From assembly GCA_027563935.2 (NCBI GenBank), contig CM050449.1:42072507-42136506 (forward strand): DNA of 64,000 bases, written 5' to 3'. Source of the stretch: Costus lasius (taxonomy: Eukaryota; Streptophyta; Magnoliopsida; Zingiberales; Costaceae). A model generated the notes under the pieces. That model was not told the origin of the DNA and did not search any database. It saw only the letters and a list, made by a program, of their open reading frames with translations. Both the position numbers and the translations under genes were made by a program. Each line of letters starts with the position of its first letter. Positions within the stretch are counted from its first letter, which is position 1. This document shows positions 47,866 through 60,500 of the stretch, in pieces.

Positions 47866-49224
47866 CAGACCCTACTTAAGATATTCAATTGCTTGTCACA
47901 ATGTGAATAATCCTTGTATGCAAGCAAGTGGCATACTTCCTCTGACTTGAAATCACTTGTGTTTCTAAATGATGATTGGCATTGTTTTGAGGTAGTTCAA
48001 TATCATTTGAAACATAATGGTTATAGACTATCTTGGATAATGAGCATGAGTCATGTTAGGGCGCTAGTGATAGATATAGGATTGCCTTTTCTTTGTTTGG
48101 AGTGTGATGTTCTAAAGGGGCCCCCTGGATGAGATGGTTGAGAAAGTGTATGGCCATACCCAGATGACTATGTTCATCTGATCTAACCACTCTCATCATA
48201 TTGGAGTTACAGGCTTGACATGCTTATCCACTAAGAACATCCAGTGGCAAAGGAAACAAGTATGTCTAGTGAATTGAATTCACACTTATGCTGTGATTTG
48301 GGTGTAGTCTTGGAAGACTCTTTCCTTTATATCGGGAGACAGTGATGTGTTGCTAGATACCCCTCACTGATCGTGATAACGTAAGTTATCATTACCGACA
48401 TTTAAAGGAAACCCTTAGGGTCGCACAATTTGATGATATGGCTTACTTGAGTCAGATCGTGTGGACTGAATTGTTTTGGTTCAGTTTAAAGGAGTTTAAA
48501 CTCTGATTGTAAGTGAGATCTGGTCTGATCATGTTTGATTGATTAGGGCTTGAGATCGGTAAGCTTCGATCGAGAGATTTGATGCTAGATCGATGAGATC
48601 AAGAGCATCAAGAGATGTGTGGTTAGATCTTGAACCTTTTTGGTTTAATAAGATCCAGACCAAGGCTTGGTTTAATTTGGTCCTTAAACCAAATTCAATT
48701 AAACCAAACCGATTGGAACCGGTTCACTTTGGTGAACGTGTGGTTCGAATGGTTCGATTAAGAGATAGTAACGTGGGAGTTGAAGTGGAGTTAGTGCTTT
48801 CTAAAAATAGAAAGATGTTTTCGAACATGAAGGGGCTCCTCACTCTCTCTCGCGGACTGGATTCTTCTTGCTCTCGTCTTGGGTGGCCTTCACGCCAAGA
48901 AGAGCTTTTGGCCAGAAAAAGAAAAAGGAAATTCATCTCTTCTCCTCCACACAAAAGGACACCTTGGAGCCTTGCTAGCACAAGGATCGACAAGGAGTAG
49001 CCGATCAATCATCTTATGTGCGCACGCTTTGGAGGAGAGCTACTTCGTTCTCTGCTTCCAAGTCGCCATTCAATCATGGCTATGGTATGATCTTAATTTG
49101 ATCTATACAAGTATTAATAAGTTGATTATATGACATGCAAACCGATCTTAGAAACCCTAGCTTTCGCTTGTGAAAACTCTGATATGCGCCTATTAGGGTT
49201 TTCGCCCCCCTTTAGGGACTATCA
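47866..49224 (+). repeat. G 5' LTR, second piece
   Basis: Continues the LTR started at 23591-23899. It ends ACTATCA before the primer site. ATG-GCT-ATG and donor GTATGA are at 49076-49090. An extra upstream ATG at about 49016 is not in the G 3' LTR. Confidence 0.95.
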
Positions 49225-51020
49225 ATTGGTATCAGAGCGATAGGTTTCTGTATGATCATATGATTGCTTGTTTTTGTGATCCTTGTTTGTGCTTATGAAT
49301 AGATCTAAATTACATGCGAAACCACATGATAGTTGATCATGCGAAAATAGATGTATGCTTTACATTGGCGCATGTATATTGTTGGCGCATGTTGTAGTTT
49401 TTGATCAAAACTCTTTTACTTGCGCGCATCCATTTAGATCTAAGCGCCTACTTGAAAAACTTAGACGGGTTATTAGGGTTGAAGTCATCGTCCAGTATAG
49501 ACCCAACTGTCTGATCAGACCATCTGACAGCCTAGATGGGTCGACCAGATGGCACCTATGCGCAAGCAAGAGGTGGCTATAGGTCGACTGCAGAAAGGCG
49601 TGTAGCGATGTCTGATTGAGACAACCAATGAACGCTCATGATTAAGGCCCGGGGTCACACCCGCTTGCCAGAACTCATGAGGGACGTTCAGCCCTTATGG
49701 CATGCATTGTTGACCATGAGGTCGACACAAGTCGGTTATGACTTCGTGCATGCAAGGGCAGTGGGTCTGACTAGGTCTGATGAGTGGATCCCTATTAATG
49801 GACCGTTGTAAGGTAGTAGGGCACATAAGGAAATAAAATTCATGCCAATGGGATTTTCGAAAATTTTATTTGGGCACATTATGTTTGTATAACATGTTTG
49901 AATGTCTATTTCATCTTATGTGGGCTGCCCAAATTTAATGTGTGCTGTGCTGGGGCCTGCGTGCCTGGATGAATATTGTAAATTATTTATTGTGATCTGC
50001 GCATCACATTTTAATTAATTGATAATGTGTAATTGACCTGCGAGTCAATCATGTCTAGATAGATTAAAATGTATTTTAATCAGACATGAGCTCAGAGCAC
50101 ACATGGCAGAGGCGCATGCAGCAAGTGGCTTCACCAGTGGGAGGTCTAGGGTTCGACTCTAGGACAGGCGCATTTTACCTGGTGGGCGCATCTCAGCTGC
50201 ACAGGGCGCTTTGGCCCGGGTTGGGCCACATGAAATGATAAAGACCCATGAAGAGCTCAAGTGAAGACTTAAGTTAATTTAAGGTCTAACTTAGGCTTAA
50301 TGGGCTTTTACCACATAAGATCATCATGCTTTCTATTTACTGTTTAAGTAAATTTAATATCTGCATGATTCATTCTTCTGCTATCACCATAGGATTTGCA
50401 TGATAGTTAAGAAGAAAAAAAAGGACCGTTAAAATCCAACGATGAATATCAAGCACGTAAGCCTTCTGACGCGAAACCTCACTGTTCTGACTATCGTTGG
50501 GGCCGTGTTGTACCCACTCAGTGGGCACGCCCATCTATCTTCAGACGGTGTGTGATTACGCCTGCGTGTTACAGAGAAGGGATTTATCGCTTCTCGTTGC
50601 TCAGCATAGCACGTGGTGGTCCAGGGAGTAGGTCAGGTCAGCTTGACCATGTAGGCTACATATTGAGCATATGGTAGCCATATGGAGGCAGCCATCTGTG
50701 GGATCAGAGACTGTGTTGTACCAACTCAGTTGGCACAGTCTGCTGGATTGCCCAGATGAAGGGGAATCGCACGGGTTGGCGATTGGCAGGGATTGCCTAC
50801 CAGAGATTAGTGCTTGTACTCTCTGTGCATCTTATCTCGCCTGAGCGGGACGCGGAGACCAAGTATGAAATCTGGATCCCATCTCACTAAAAGAGTTTTA
50901 CTCTTTCGGACTGTTTTACTGGATTTTTCAGTCAGATAAAATAGTGAGAAAAGAATCATTCTTAAGTCCTGGATTGATTCTAACATTGATACTGACCTTG
51001 TTGTTCTTGCAATGTTGTAG
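49225..51020 (+). other. G untranslated leader, probable intron 49085-51020
   Basis: Keeps the A/B-box stretch (about 50125-50159) and hairpins HP1 (50504-50529) and HP2 (50712-50737). It ends TACTGAC, a T-rich run and GTTGTAG at 51020. Confidence 0.55.
49227..49238 (+). other. Primer binding site (G)
   Basis: TGGTATCAGAGC, two bases after the LTR. Confidence 0.95.
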
Positions 51021-53554
51021 ATTACTGCAGCAACGAACACCACAGCGTTCAATGTGCGATCCTTACTGGAAAGGGAGAAGTTTGCTGGGCCAAACTTCTC
51101 AGACTGGTACGGACACCTTAAGATTGTTCTTAAGGCTGAGAGGAAACTGTATGTCCTTGAGAAGGCAATACCGCCTCAACCCGCTGCGAACGCCGCAAGG
51201 GCGGTTCGGGAAGCTTATGAGAAGCATGTCAATGATAGCATTGATGTCGCTTGCCTTATGCTTGCGTCTATGACGCTAGAGCTTCAGCGTCAGCATGAAG
51301 ATTTATCTGCTATTGAAATTATAGCAAATCTCAAGATGCTGTATGCTGCACAGGCAAGGACTGAACGCTATAACTTGACTAAACTTTTCTTTCAGAGCAA
51401 ACTGACTGAAGGGAGTCCAGTGGGAGCTCACGTACTCAAGATGATTGGGTACAAGGAGGCTCTAGAGAAACTGGGACACACCATCAATCAGGAGCTTGTT
51501 GTAGACATCATCCTGCAGTCTCTCCTGGCCTCTTTCGATCCATTCATCATTAATTTTATTATGAACAAGATCGACTGTACGCCGGCGGAGTTACTGAACA
51601 TGCTCTATACTACAGAGCAGATTCTTGAGAAGGGAAAGCCTTCATCCTCTGTCCTAATGGTTCCTTCCAGGAACAAGAAGAAGGGGAAGAAGGGCAAAGC
51701 CCCTATCAAGAGCTACAACAAGGCTCTAAAGCAAAAGATAAAGCAGTCGAAGGAATACAGATGTTTCCATTGTGGCCAGCTGGGTCACTGGAAGAAGGAC
51801 TGTAAAGCGCTCCAAGGAGATAAGAAGGGAAGCAAGCCTTTCGCTTCTGGCTCAGGTATTTTCGTGACTGAAGTCATGGTATCTTCTTCTTCTATTTCAT
51901 GGGTGTTGGACACTGCATGTGGAGTTCACATTTGTTCAAATGTACAGGAACTCAAGAGAAGAAGACAGGTGGGACAGCATGAGGTGGACCTACGAGTAGG
52001 AAACGGGGCACGGGTTGCTGCTGTTGCTGTAGGAGAATATCACATCTCTTTACCATCTGGTCCTGTATTAGAACTGGACAATTGTTATTTTGTACCGAGC
52101 ATAACTAAGAATATTATCTCTATTCCTGCTCTTGTCAGGAAAGGGTTTTCCTTTGAATGCAAAACTTCAAAGTGTTGTATTTCTTTTGATAATATTGTTT
52201 ATGCTACTGGGTCGATTAACAATGGGTTATTCATGTTGGACATGGAATGTTCTATACAACACATTGATAATAAGAAAGCCAAGTATGCTGATGACAGCAC
52301 CTTGCTATGGCATAGTCGTTTAGGCCATATTAACAAGAAGCGCATTAAGCGGTTGCATGACCATGGACTGCTGGGATCATTCTCCTATGAGGAGCTTGAT
52401 ACATGCAAAGCTTGTTTAATGGGTAAAATGACAAAGTCTCCTTTTTCTAATAAAGGTCAAAGGGCTTCAGGTTTACTTGACCTCATTCACAGTGATGTGT
52501 GTGGGCCATTTAGTAAACATGCCAGAGGTGGCTATTCATACTTCATTACCTTTACTGATGATTTCAGTAGGTATGGTTATGTCTATCTAATGAGACATAA
52601 GAGTGAATCTTTTGACAAGTTCAAAGAGTTCAAAAATGAAGTACAAAATCAGCTAGGCCGAAATATCAAGGCACTTCGTTCAGATCGAGGTGGAGAATAC
52701 TTGAGTCGAGAGTTTACTGACTATCTGAAGGAGTGTGGGATTATCTCACAGCTCACTCCGCCAGGAACACCGCAATGGAATGGTGTGTCCGAGAGGAGAA
52801 ATAGAACCTTACTGGATATGGTTCGTTCAATGATGAGTCAGGCTACTCTACCTTACTCCTTTTGGGGATTTGCACTGGAAACAGCTGCAAAGGTACTAAA
52901 CCGAGTGCCATCCAAGGCCGTTTCAAAGACGCCATATGAGTTATGGTATGGGAAACAGCCGAGCTTGACATTTATTAAAATCTGGGGTTACGAGGCTTAT
53001 GTCAAAAAGCTCGCCTCTGGGAAACTGGAGAGCAGATCTGATAAATGTATCTTTGTCGGTTACCCTAAAGAAACTAAGGGTTATTATTTCTACGATCCCA
53101 AAGAGAACAAAGTATTTGTTGCTCGTACGGCTATTTTTCTTGAGAAGGAATTTCTTCTGCAAGAGGCCAGTGGGAGAGAAATAAAGCTGGATGAAAATCC
53201 AGAAGAAGGACAAAGTAGTCAAACTCAGTTGGATGAGACTGAGCCAATAGAACAGGTTGATGTTCAACCTGAGGCTCAGATATCACGGGAACCGCGAAGA
53301 TCGGGAAGGATCCGTCGACAGCCTGAGCACTATGACGGAGTCTACATCATTGATGATGAACCCCTCACTTATGCGGATGCGGTCAGTGGACCGGAATCAG
53401 CGAGATGGCTTGAAGCTATGCGAGCCGAGATGGACTCCATGTCAGATAACCAAGTCTGGGATTTGGTTGATTCGCCTTAGGGAGTAATCCCTATAGGCTG
53501 TAAGTGGATCTTCAAGAAGAAGATTGACATGGATGGTAACGTGGTTACCTATAA
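51021..53554 (+). pseudogene. gag-pol: G gag-pol, truncated in reverse transcriptase
   Basis: Open frame from the acceptor (51021) to TAG at 53478-53480. The usual gag ATG-AGC is replaced by ACA-GCG (51042-51047), so unspliced RNA has no ATG in frame here. With the LTR start spliced on, the frame is open from Met-Ala-Met. It holds gag with a CCHC knuckle, protease LDTACG, and integrase with its zinc site and DD35E residues. The stop falls where relatives have a Pro codon in VDPPPG. About 70 bases of further RT homology follow to 53554, then the element jumps to inverted LTR sequence. YVDD, RNase H and the polypurine tract are absent. Belongs with H to a subgroup distinct from E1 and F. Confidence 0.9.
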
Positions 53555-53700
53555 CAATGTAACACTTATTGCACACTTATTGCAGCAGACAATGTAACAA
53601 ACTGAATAACAACCATTGCCTTTATAAGCATAAGAGTTTATACATGATACTGAAAGAATCCCAAGGCCTCAAACATTAGCCTTAAGGGCATACCCCAACA
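53555..53700 (-). repeat. Inverted fragment of an LTR start inside G
   Basis: Reverse complement of the first ~130-145 bases of a family A LTR, ending ATACCCCAACA at 53700. Its bases do not match either LTR of G best, so it came from a third, related copy. It meets the direct-orientation 3' LTR head to head at 53700/53701. A short scrambled join (CAATGTAAC) lies at its left edge. Confidence 0.85.
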
Positions 53701-55355
53701 ATCTTGGTATAATGTTTGAGGCCTTGGGATTAAATCAGTATCATGTATAAACTCAATGTTTATAAAGGCAATGGTTGTTATTCAGGTTGTTGCATTATCT
53801 GCTGCCATATGTATACTTCTGAATAATGTCTCAATGCTGTTCAGCTTGGCTGACATGCAGAATTGTCCTTAGTCGAGATATCTTGGTGAACATGAGACAG
53901 CCTTGATATGATTGAGACTAATATGTGTTCTAATCCTATAGGATGCTTCGAGCATGGAATAAGATGTAGACTCATGGGTACATTGGATGTACTGGACAGA
54001 CCCTACTTAGGATATTCAATTGCTTGTCACAATGTGAATAATCCTTGTATGCAAGCAAGTGGCATACTTCCTCTGACTTGAGATCACTTGTGTTTCTAAA
54101 TGATGATTGGCATTGTTTTGAGGTAGTTCAATATCATTTGAAACATAATGGTTATAGACTATCTTGGATAATGAGCATGAGTCATGTTAGGGCGCTAGTG
54201 ATAGATATAGGATTGCCTTCTCCTTGTTTGGAGTGTGATGTTCTAAAGGGGCCCCCTGGATGAGATGGTTGAGAAAGTGTATGGCCATACCCAGATGACT
54301 ATGTTCATCTGATCTAACCACTCTCATCATATTGGAGTTACAGGCTTGACATGCTTATCCAATAAGAACATCCAGTGGCAAAGGAAACAAGTATGTCTAG
54401 TGAATTGAATTCACACTTATGCTGTGATTTGGGCGTAGTCTTGGAAGACTCTTTCCTTTATATCGGGAGACAGTGATGTGTTGCTAGATACCCCTCACTG
54501 ATCGTGATAACGTAAGTTATCGTTACCGACATTTAAAGGAAACCCTTAGGGTCGCACAATTTGATGATATGGCTTACTTGAGTCAGATCGTGTGGACTGA
54601 ATTGTTTTGGTTCAGTTTAAAGGAGTTTAAACTCTGATTGTAGGTGAGATCTGGTCTGATCATGTTTGATTGATTAGGGCTTGAGATCGGTAAGCTTCGA
54701 TTGAGAGATTTGATGCTATATCGATGAGATCAAGAGCATCAAGAGATGTGTGGTTAGATCTTGAACCTTTTTGGTTTAATAAGATCCAGACCAAGGCTTG
54801 GTTTGATTTGGTCCTTAAACCAAATTCAATTAAACCAAACCGATTGGAACCGGTTCACTTTGGTGAACGTGTGGTTCGAATGGTTCGATTAAGAGATAGT
54901 AACGTGGGAGTTGAAGTGGAGTTAGTGCTTTCTAAAAATAGAAAGATGTTTTCGAACATGAAGGGGCTCCTCACTCTCTCTCGCGGACTGGATTCTTCTT
55001 GCTCTCGTCTTGGGTGGCCTTCACGCCAAGAAGAGCTTTCGGCCAGAAAAAGAAAAAGGAAATTCATCTCTTCTCCTCCACACAAAAGGACACCTTGGAG
55101 CCTTGCTAGCACAAGGATCGACAAGGAGTAGCCGATCAATCATCTTGTGTGCGCACGCTTTGGAGGAGAGCTACTTCGTTCTCTACTTCCAAGTCGCCAT
55201 TCAATCATGGCTATGGTATGATCTTAATTTGATCTATACAAGTATTAATAAGTTGATTATATGACATGCAAACCGATCTTAGAAACCCTAGCTTCCGCTT
55301 GTGAAAACTCTGATATGCGCCTATTAGGGTTTTCGCCCCCCTTTAGGGACTATCA
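53701..55355 (+). repeat. G 3' LTR with abnormal start
   Basis: The normal TGTTGGGGTATG opening is replaced by ATCTTGGTATAATG and about 12 bases of the LTR are missing there; from TGTTTGAGGCC on it is normal. It has no polypurine tract before it. It ends ACTATCA next to TTAGG. Confidence 0.93.
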
Positions 55356-55360
55356 TTAGG
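55356..55360 (+). repeat. Right target-site duplication of G
   Basis: TTAGG, identical to 23586-23590. Confidence 0.95.
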
Positions 55361-55896
55361 GAGATACTCTACTTCACTTGCGCCACCAAGAGAGATGAAG
55401 CGCCAAGAGAAGAAGGAAGACTATCCGAAAACGCCAAGCACTAATGTTCCTTGCGCCAAGAGGAAAGGAGGAAGTGGCTTGCGGTTATGGAAGAAGGAAG
55501 ATGCGCCCTTTGCTCCAAGCACTCGCCCCTCTCCTTGTGTTCACGCCTTCAAGGAATTAATTACACACAAGAGGGCTCGGCTAGGTGCTCTTTTATAGGG
55601 CAAGAGGCGATTTATGAAAGGCTAGGATTAAGACAAGTGGGCGGCTATGATGAGAAGGTCTGAGATAAGGAAAGTCTCCAAGACATTTCCATAATACTCA
55701 TTCAACCATTCCTTTTAGAGCCCATGTCTTTCTTTGTGCGCCAAGGCCTTGCCTTGCGCCCCAAGTAATGCCATATTGGCATTCATACCATAAGAGATTA
55801 AGGGGGAGGCGCCAATTGCTTCCTTATGAAGCAAATTGCGCCACTTCTCCCCATTATGCCCATAGGCGCCTAGGGGAGAAGATTTGTCCCCATTAT
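55361..55896 (-). repeat. E2 5' LTR, middle piece
   Basis: Matches 16348-16885 of the 3' LTR with only about two differences. It is broken again at 55896 by H, and the outer part lies beyond the window. Includes the TATA-like CTATAAAAG near 55590-55598 (minus). Confidence 0.95.
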
Positions 55897-57554
55897 TGAA
55901 AAGGGGTGAAACCCTAAACGCATGCACTTCTAAAATTTTGCATGGGCGGAAATAAGGATTTCATGAAGATCGCATGTGGCATGAACATATGATCAACTTA
56001 ATGTCTGCAAAGATCAAGTTGTGATCTTACCATTGCCCTTGGTCGGAAGGCGACTTGGAAGCAAGAGGGCGATGTGGCTCTCCTCCAAAGTGAACGCACA
56101 CAAGATGGCGATGGCTTCCTCCCTTGGCGTGAACCTTGTGCTAGCAAAGCTCTTCAAGGTGTCCTTGATGCGTGAAGGAGATGAGATGATTTCTTTCCTT
56201 GGCTGGCCGAATCCCTCCTTCAACACTCGTGGAGGCGAGTCACACGAGAGGAAGAGCAAGAGAGAGGCGAGAGTCTTCGAACGTGGAGGCGTCTTCAATT
56301 TGGAAAACCGATTTCCAAATATAGTAAGCGCTCATGCGTTCAAGCATTCACTCCAAGTGAACCGTTCGCAACTCCTTCTCCCTTTGAACCATGCGCTCAT
56401 ATGATGAACCGGTTCAATTGAATTTGGTTCAAAGACCAAATCAAACCAAGCCTTGGTCTAGACCTTATTAAACCGAAAGGCTCAAGATCTAACCACACAT
56501 CTCTTGATGCTCTTGATCTCATCGATCTAGCATCAATTCTCTCGATCGAAGCTTACCGATCTCAAGCCCTAATCAATCAAACATGATCAGACCAGATCTC
56601 ACTTCCAATCAGAGTTTAAATTCCTTTAAACTGAACCAAAACAATTCAGTCCACACGATCTGACATAAGTAAGCCATATCATCAAATTGTGCGACCCTAA
56701 GGGTTTCCTTTAAATGTCGGTAACGACAACTTACGTTATCACGATCAGAGAGGGGTATCTAGCAACACATCACTGTCTCCCGATATAAAGGAAAGAGTCT
56801 TCCAAGACTACTCCCAAACCATAGCACAAGTGTGAACCCAAGTCACTTGACATATGTGTTTCCTTTGCCACTGGATGTTCTCGTTGGACAAGTGTGTCAA
56901 GCCTGTAACTCCAACATGATGAGAGTGGTTAGATCAGATGAATATAGTCATCTGGGTATGGCCATACACTTTCTCAACCATCTCATACAGGGGGCCCCTT
57001 TAGAACATCACACTCCAACTAGGAGAGGCAATCCTATATCTATCACTAATGCCCTAACATGACTCATGCCCATTATCCAAGATAATCTATAACCATTATA
57101 TTTCAAATGATATTGAACTACCTCAAGACAATGCCAATCATCATTTAGAAACACAAGTGATCTCAAGTCAGAGGAAATATGCCACTTGTTTGCATATAAG
57201 GATTATTCACATTGCGACAAACAATCGAACATCCTTAGTAGGGTCTGTCCAGTACATCCAATGCACCTATGAGTCTACATCTTATTCCATGCTCGAAGCA
57301 TCCTATAAGATTAGAACACATATTAGTCTCAATCATATCAAGGCTGTCTCATGTTTACCAAGATATCTCGACTAAGGACTATACTGCATGTCAGCCAAGC
57401 TGAACACCATTGAGACATTATTCAGAAGTATACTTATAGCAGCAGATAATGCAACAACCTGAATAACAACCATTGCCTTTATAAACATAGTTTATACATG
57501 ATACTGATAATAACCCAAGGCCTCAAACATTAGCCTTAAGGGCATACTCCAACA
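55897..57554 (-). repeat. H 3' LTR, 1658 bp
   Basis: On the minus strand starts TGTTGGAGTATG and ends CCCCTTTTCA. The first ATG of the LTR start motif is changed in this copy (AGG-GCA-ATG), while the 5' LTR keeps ATG-GCA-ATG. Confidence 0.95.
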
Positions 57555-57567
57555 ATCTCCCACTTGC
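57555..57567 (-). other. Polypurine tract (H)
   Basis: GCAAGTGGGAGAT on the minus strand before the 3' LTR. Confidence 0.9.
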
Positions 57568-57574
57568 ACTTAAT

Positions 57575-60500
57575 CTAATGGTTGAGAAATCTCAAACCCA
57601 TATTATTACAGTGCTTCTCATGCTTCTGCTGCGCCAGAGGCTTTGTAAGCGGGTCAGCTAGATTGTCATCTGTATGAACCTTGCAGATCTTGATCTCTCC
57701 TCGATCTATGATCTCACGGATCAAATGAAACCTTCTCTGTATGTGCTTGGACTTCTGGTGCGACCGTGGTTCCTTTGCTTGTGCTATTGCTCCAGTGTTA
57801 TCACAGAAGATAACCAATGGATCTGCCCTCGAAGGAACAACACCAAGTTCTTGAACGAACTTACGAATCCACACTGCCTCCTTTGATGCTTCTGAGGCTG
57901 CAACATACTCAGCTTCTGTTGTGGAATCAGCAACAATTGATTGTTTGAAACTTTTCCACACCACTGCTCCTCCATTCCAGCTAAAAACATAGCCTAATTG
58001 CGATCGGAAATCATCCTGGTCAGATTGGAACGAAGCCTCAGTATATCCTTCAATACTGAGTTCTTCCTGACCTCCATAAATCAAGAACATATCTTTGGTC
58101 CTCCGAAGATATTTCAAAATGTTCTTGACCGCAATCCAGTGTGCCTTACCTGGATTACTTTGGAATCGACTGGTGACGCTTAACCCGTAAGCGACGTCTG
58201 GGCGAGTACACAACATCGCATACATAATGGATCCAATAGCCGAAGCATAAGGCGTATTGTCCATTTCATCTTTCTCAGACTGTGTTTGAGGACACTGGCT
58301 TTTAGAAAGATTCAGACCATGTCTGACTGGAAGATATCCTCTTTTAGAATTTTCTAAATGGAATCTCTCCAGGACTTTATCGATGTAAGTACTCTGGCAC
58401 AGCCCGAGAAGCCTCTTAGATCTATCTCTGTAGATCTTCACACCTAATACATAGGCTGCTTCTCCTAAATCTTTCATCTGGAAACATTTTCTTAACCATG
58501 CTTTAACGGCATGCAGTTCAGGAATATCGTTTCCAATGATCAAGATATCATCGACGTAGAGGACTAGGAAAATAATCACGCTCCCACTAAACCTCTTATA
58601 TACACACTGGTCATCTTCATTTTTGATGAAACCAAATTCACAGATTGATTCATCAAAACGAATATTCAAGCTTCTCGATGCTTGCTTAAGTCCATAAATG
58701 GACTTCTTTAATTTGCATATTTTATGACGATCTGATGGATTGATGAAACCTTCAGGTTGTGTCATATACACATCCTCTTCTAGTTTTCCATTAAGGAAAG
58801 CGGTCTTCACATCCATTTGCCAGATCTCATAATCATAATATGCTGCTATCGCGAGAATAATCCGAATAGACTTGAACATGGCTACAGGAGAGAAAGTTTC
58901 ATCATAATCTATCCCGTAGATTAGTTTGAAACCTTTCGCAACTAGCCTGCCTTTATAGGTAACCACGTTACCATCCATGTTAATCTTCTTTTTGAAGATC
59001 CATTTACAGCCTATAGGGATTACTCCCTGAGGCGGATCAACCAAATCCCAGACTTGGTTATCTGACATGGAGTCCATCTCGGCTCGCATAGCTCTAAGCC
59101 ATCTCGCTGATTCCGGTCCACTGACCGCATCCGCATAAGTGAGGGGTTCATCATTAATGATGTAGACTCCGTCATAGCGCTCAGGCTGTCGACGGATCCT
59201 TCCCGATCTACGCGGTTCCCGTGATATCTAAGCCTCAGGTTGTTCAGTAACCTGTTTTATTAGCTCAGGCTCATCCAACTGAGTTTGACTACTTTGTCCT
59301 TCTTCTGGATTCTCATCCAGCTTTATTTCTCTCCCACTGGCCTCTTGCAGAAGAAATTCCTTCTCAAGAAAAATAGCCGTTCGAGCAACAAATATTTTGT
59401 TCTCCTTGGGATCAAAGAAATAATAACCCTTAGTTTCCTTAGGGTAACCGACAAAGATACATTTATCAGATCTGCTCTCCAGTTTCCCAGAGGCGAGCTT
59501 TTTGACATGAGCCTCGCAACCCCAGATTTTAATAAATGTCAAGCTCGGCTGTTTCCCATACCATAACTCATATGGAGTCTTTGAAACGGCCTTGGATGGC
59601 ACTCGGTTTTGTACCTTTGTAGCTGTTTCCAGTGCAAATCCCCAAAAGGAGTAAGGTAGAGTAGCCTGACTCATCATTGAATGAACCATATCCAATAAGG
59701 TTCTATTTCTCCTCTCGGACAATTGCGGTGTTCCTGGCGGAGTGAGCTGTGAGATAATCCCACACTCCTTCAGATAGTCAGTAAACTCTTGACTCAAGTA
59801 TTCTCCACCTCGATCTGAGCAAAGTGCCTTGATATTTCGGCCTAACTGATTCTGTACTTCATTTTTGAACTCTTTGAACTTGTCAAAAGATTCACTCTTA
59901 TGTCTCATAAGATAGACATAACCATACCTACTGAAATCATCAGTAAAAGTAATGAAGTATAAATAGCCACCTCTGGCAAGTTTACTAAATGGCCCACACA
60001 CATCACTGTGAATGAGGTCAAGTAAACCTGAAGACCTTTTACCTTTATTAGAAAAAGGAGTCTTCGTCATTTTTCCCATTAAACAAGCTTTGCATGTTTC
60101 AAGCTCCTCATAGGAGAATGATCCCAGCAGTCCATGGTCATGCAACTGCTTAATGCGCTTCTTGTTAATATGGCCTAAACGACTATGCCATAGCAAGGTG
60201 CTATCATCTGCATACTTGGCTTTCTTATTATCAATTTGTTGTACAGAACATTCCATGTCCAACATGAATAACCCATTGTTAATCGACCCAGTAGCATAAA
60301 CAATATTATCAAATGAAATACAACACTTTAAAGTTTTGCATTCAAAGGAAAACCCTTTCCTGACAAGAGCAGGAATTGAGATAATATTCTTAGTTATGCT
60401 CGGTACAAAATAACAATTGTCCAGTTCTAATACAAAACCAGATGGTAAAGAGATGTTATATTGTCCTACAGCAACAGCAGCAACCCGTGCCCCGTTTCCA

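Larger units (their letters stand above)
23591..55355 (+). mobile_element. G: Ty1/copia element, family A, carrying array F in its 5' LTR
   Basis: The outer ends are an LTR start (TGTTGGGGTATG at 23591) and an LTR end (ACTATCA at 55355), flanked by TTAGG on both sides. The 5' LTR is split at 23899 by F. The interior is incomplete: after the first part of reverse transcriptase it jumps into an inverted LTR fragment and then into an abnormal 3' LTR start. The two LTRs of G differ at about 20 of 1650 positions by my count. Confidence 0.9.

Noticed and set aside
51054..53480. GTG at 51054 as the real start of the G polyprotein
   Set aside because: GTG is an ordinary Val codon in E1 and F at this place, and plant messages rarely start at GTG. 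A spliced LTR start explains the frame better.
23591..55355. Repeat spacing as a CRISPR or satellite array
   Set aside because: The repeats are 1.7-kb LTRs with copia bodies, target-site duplications and primer sites.
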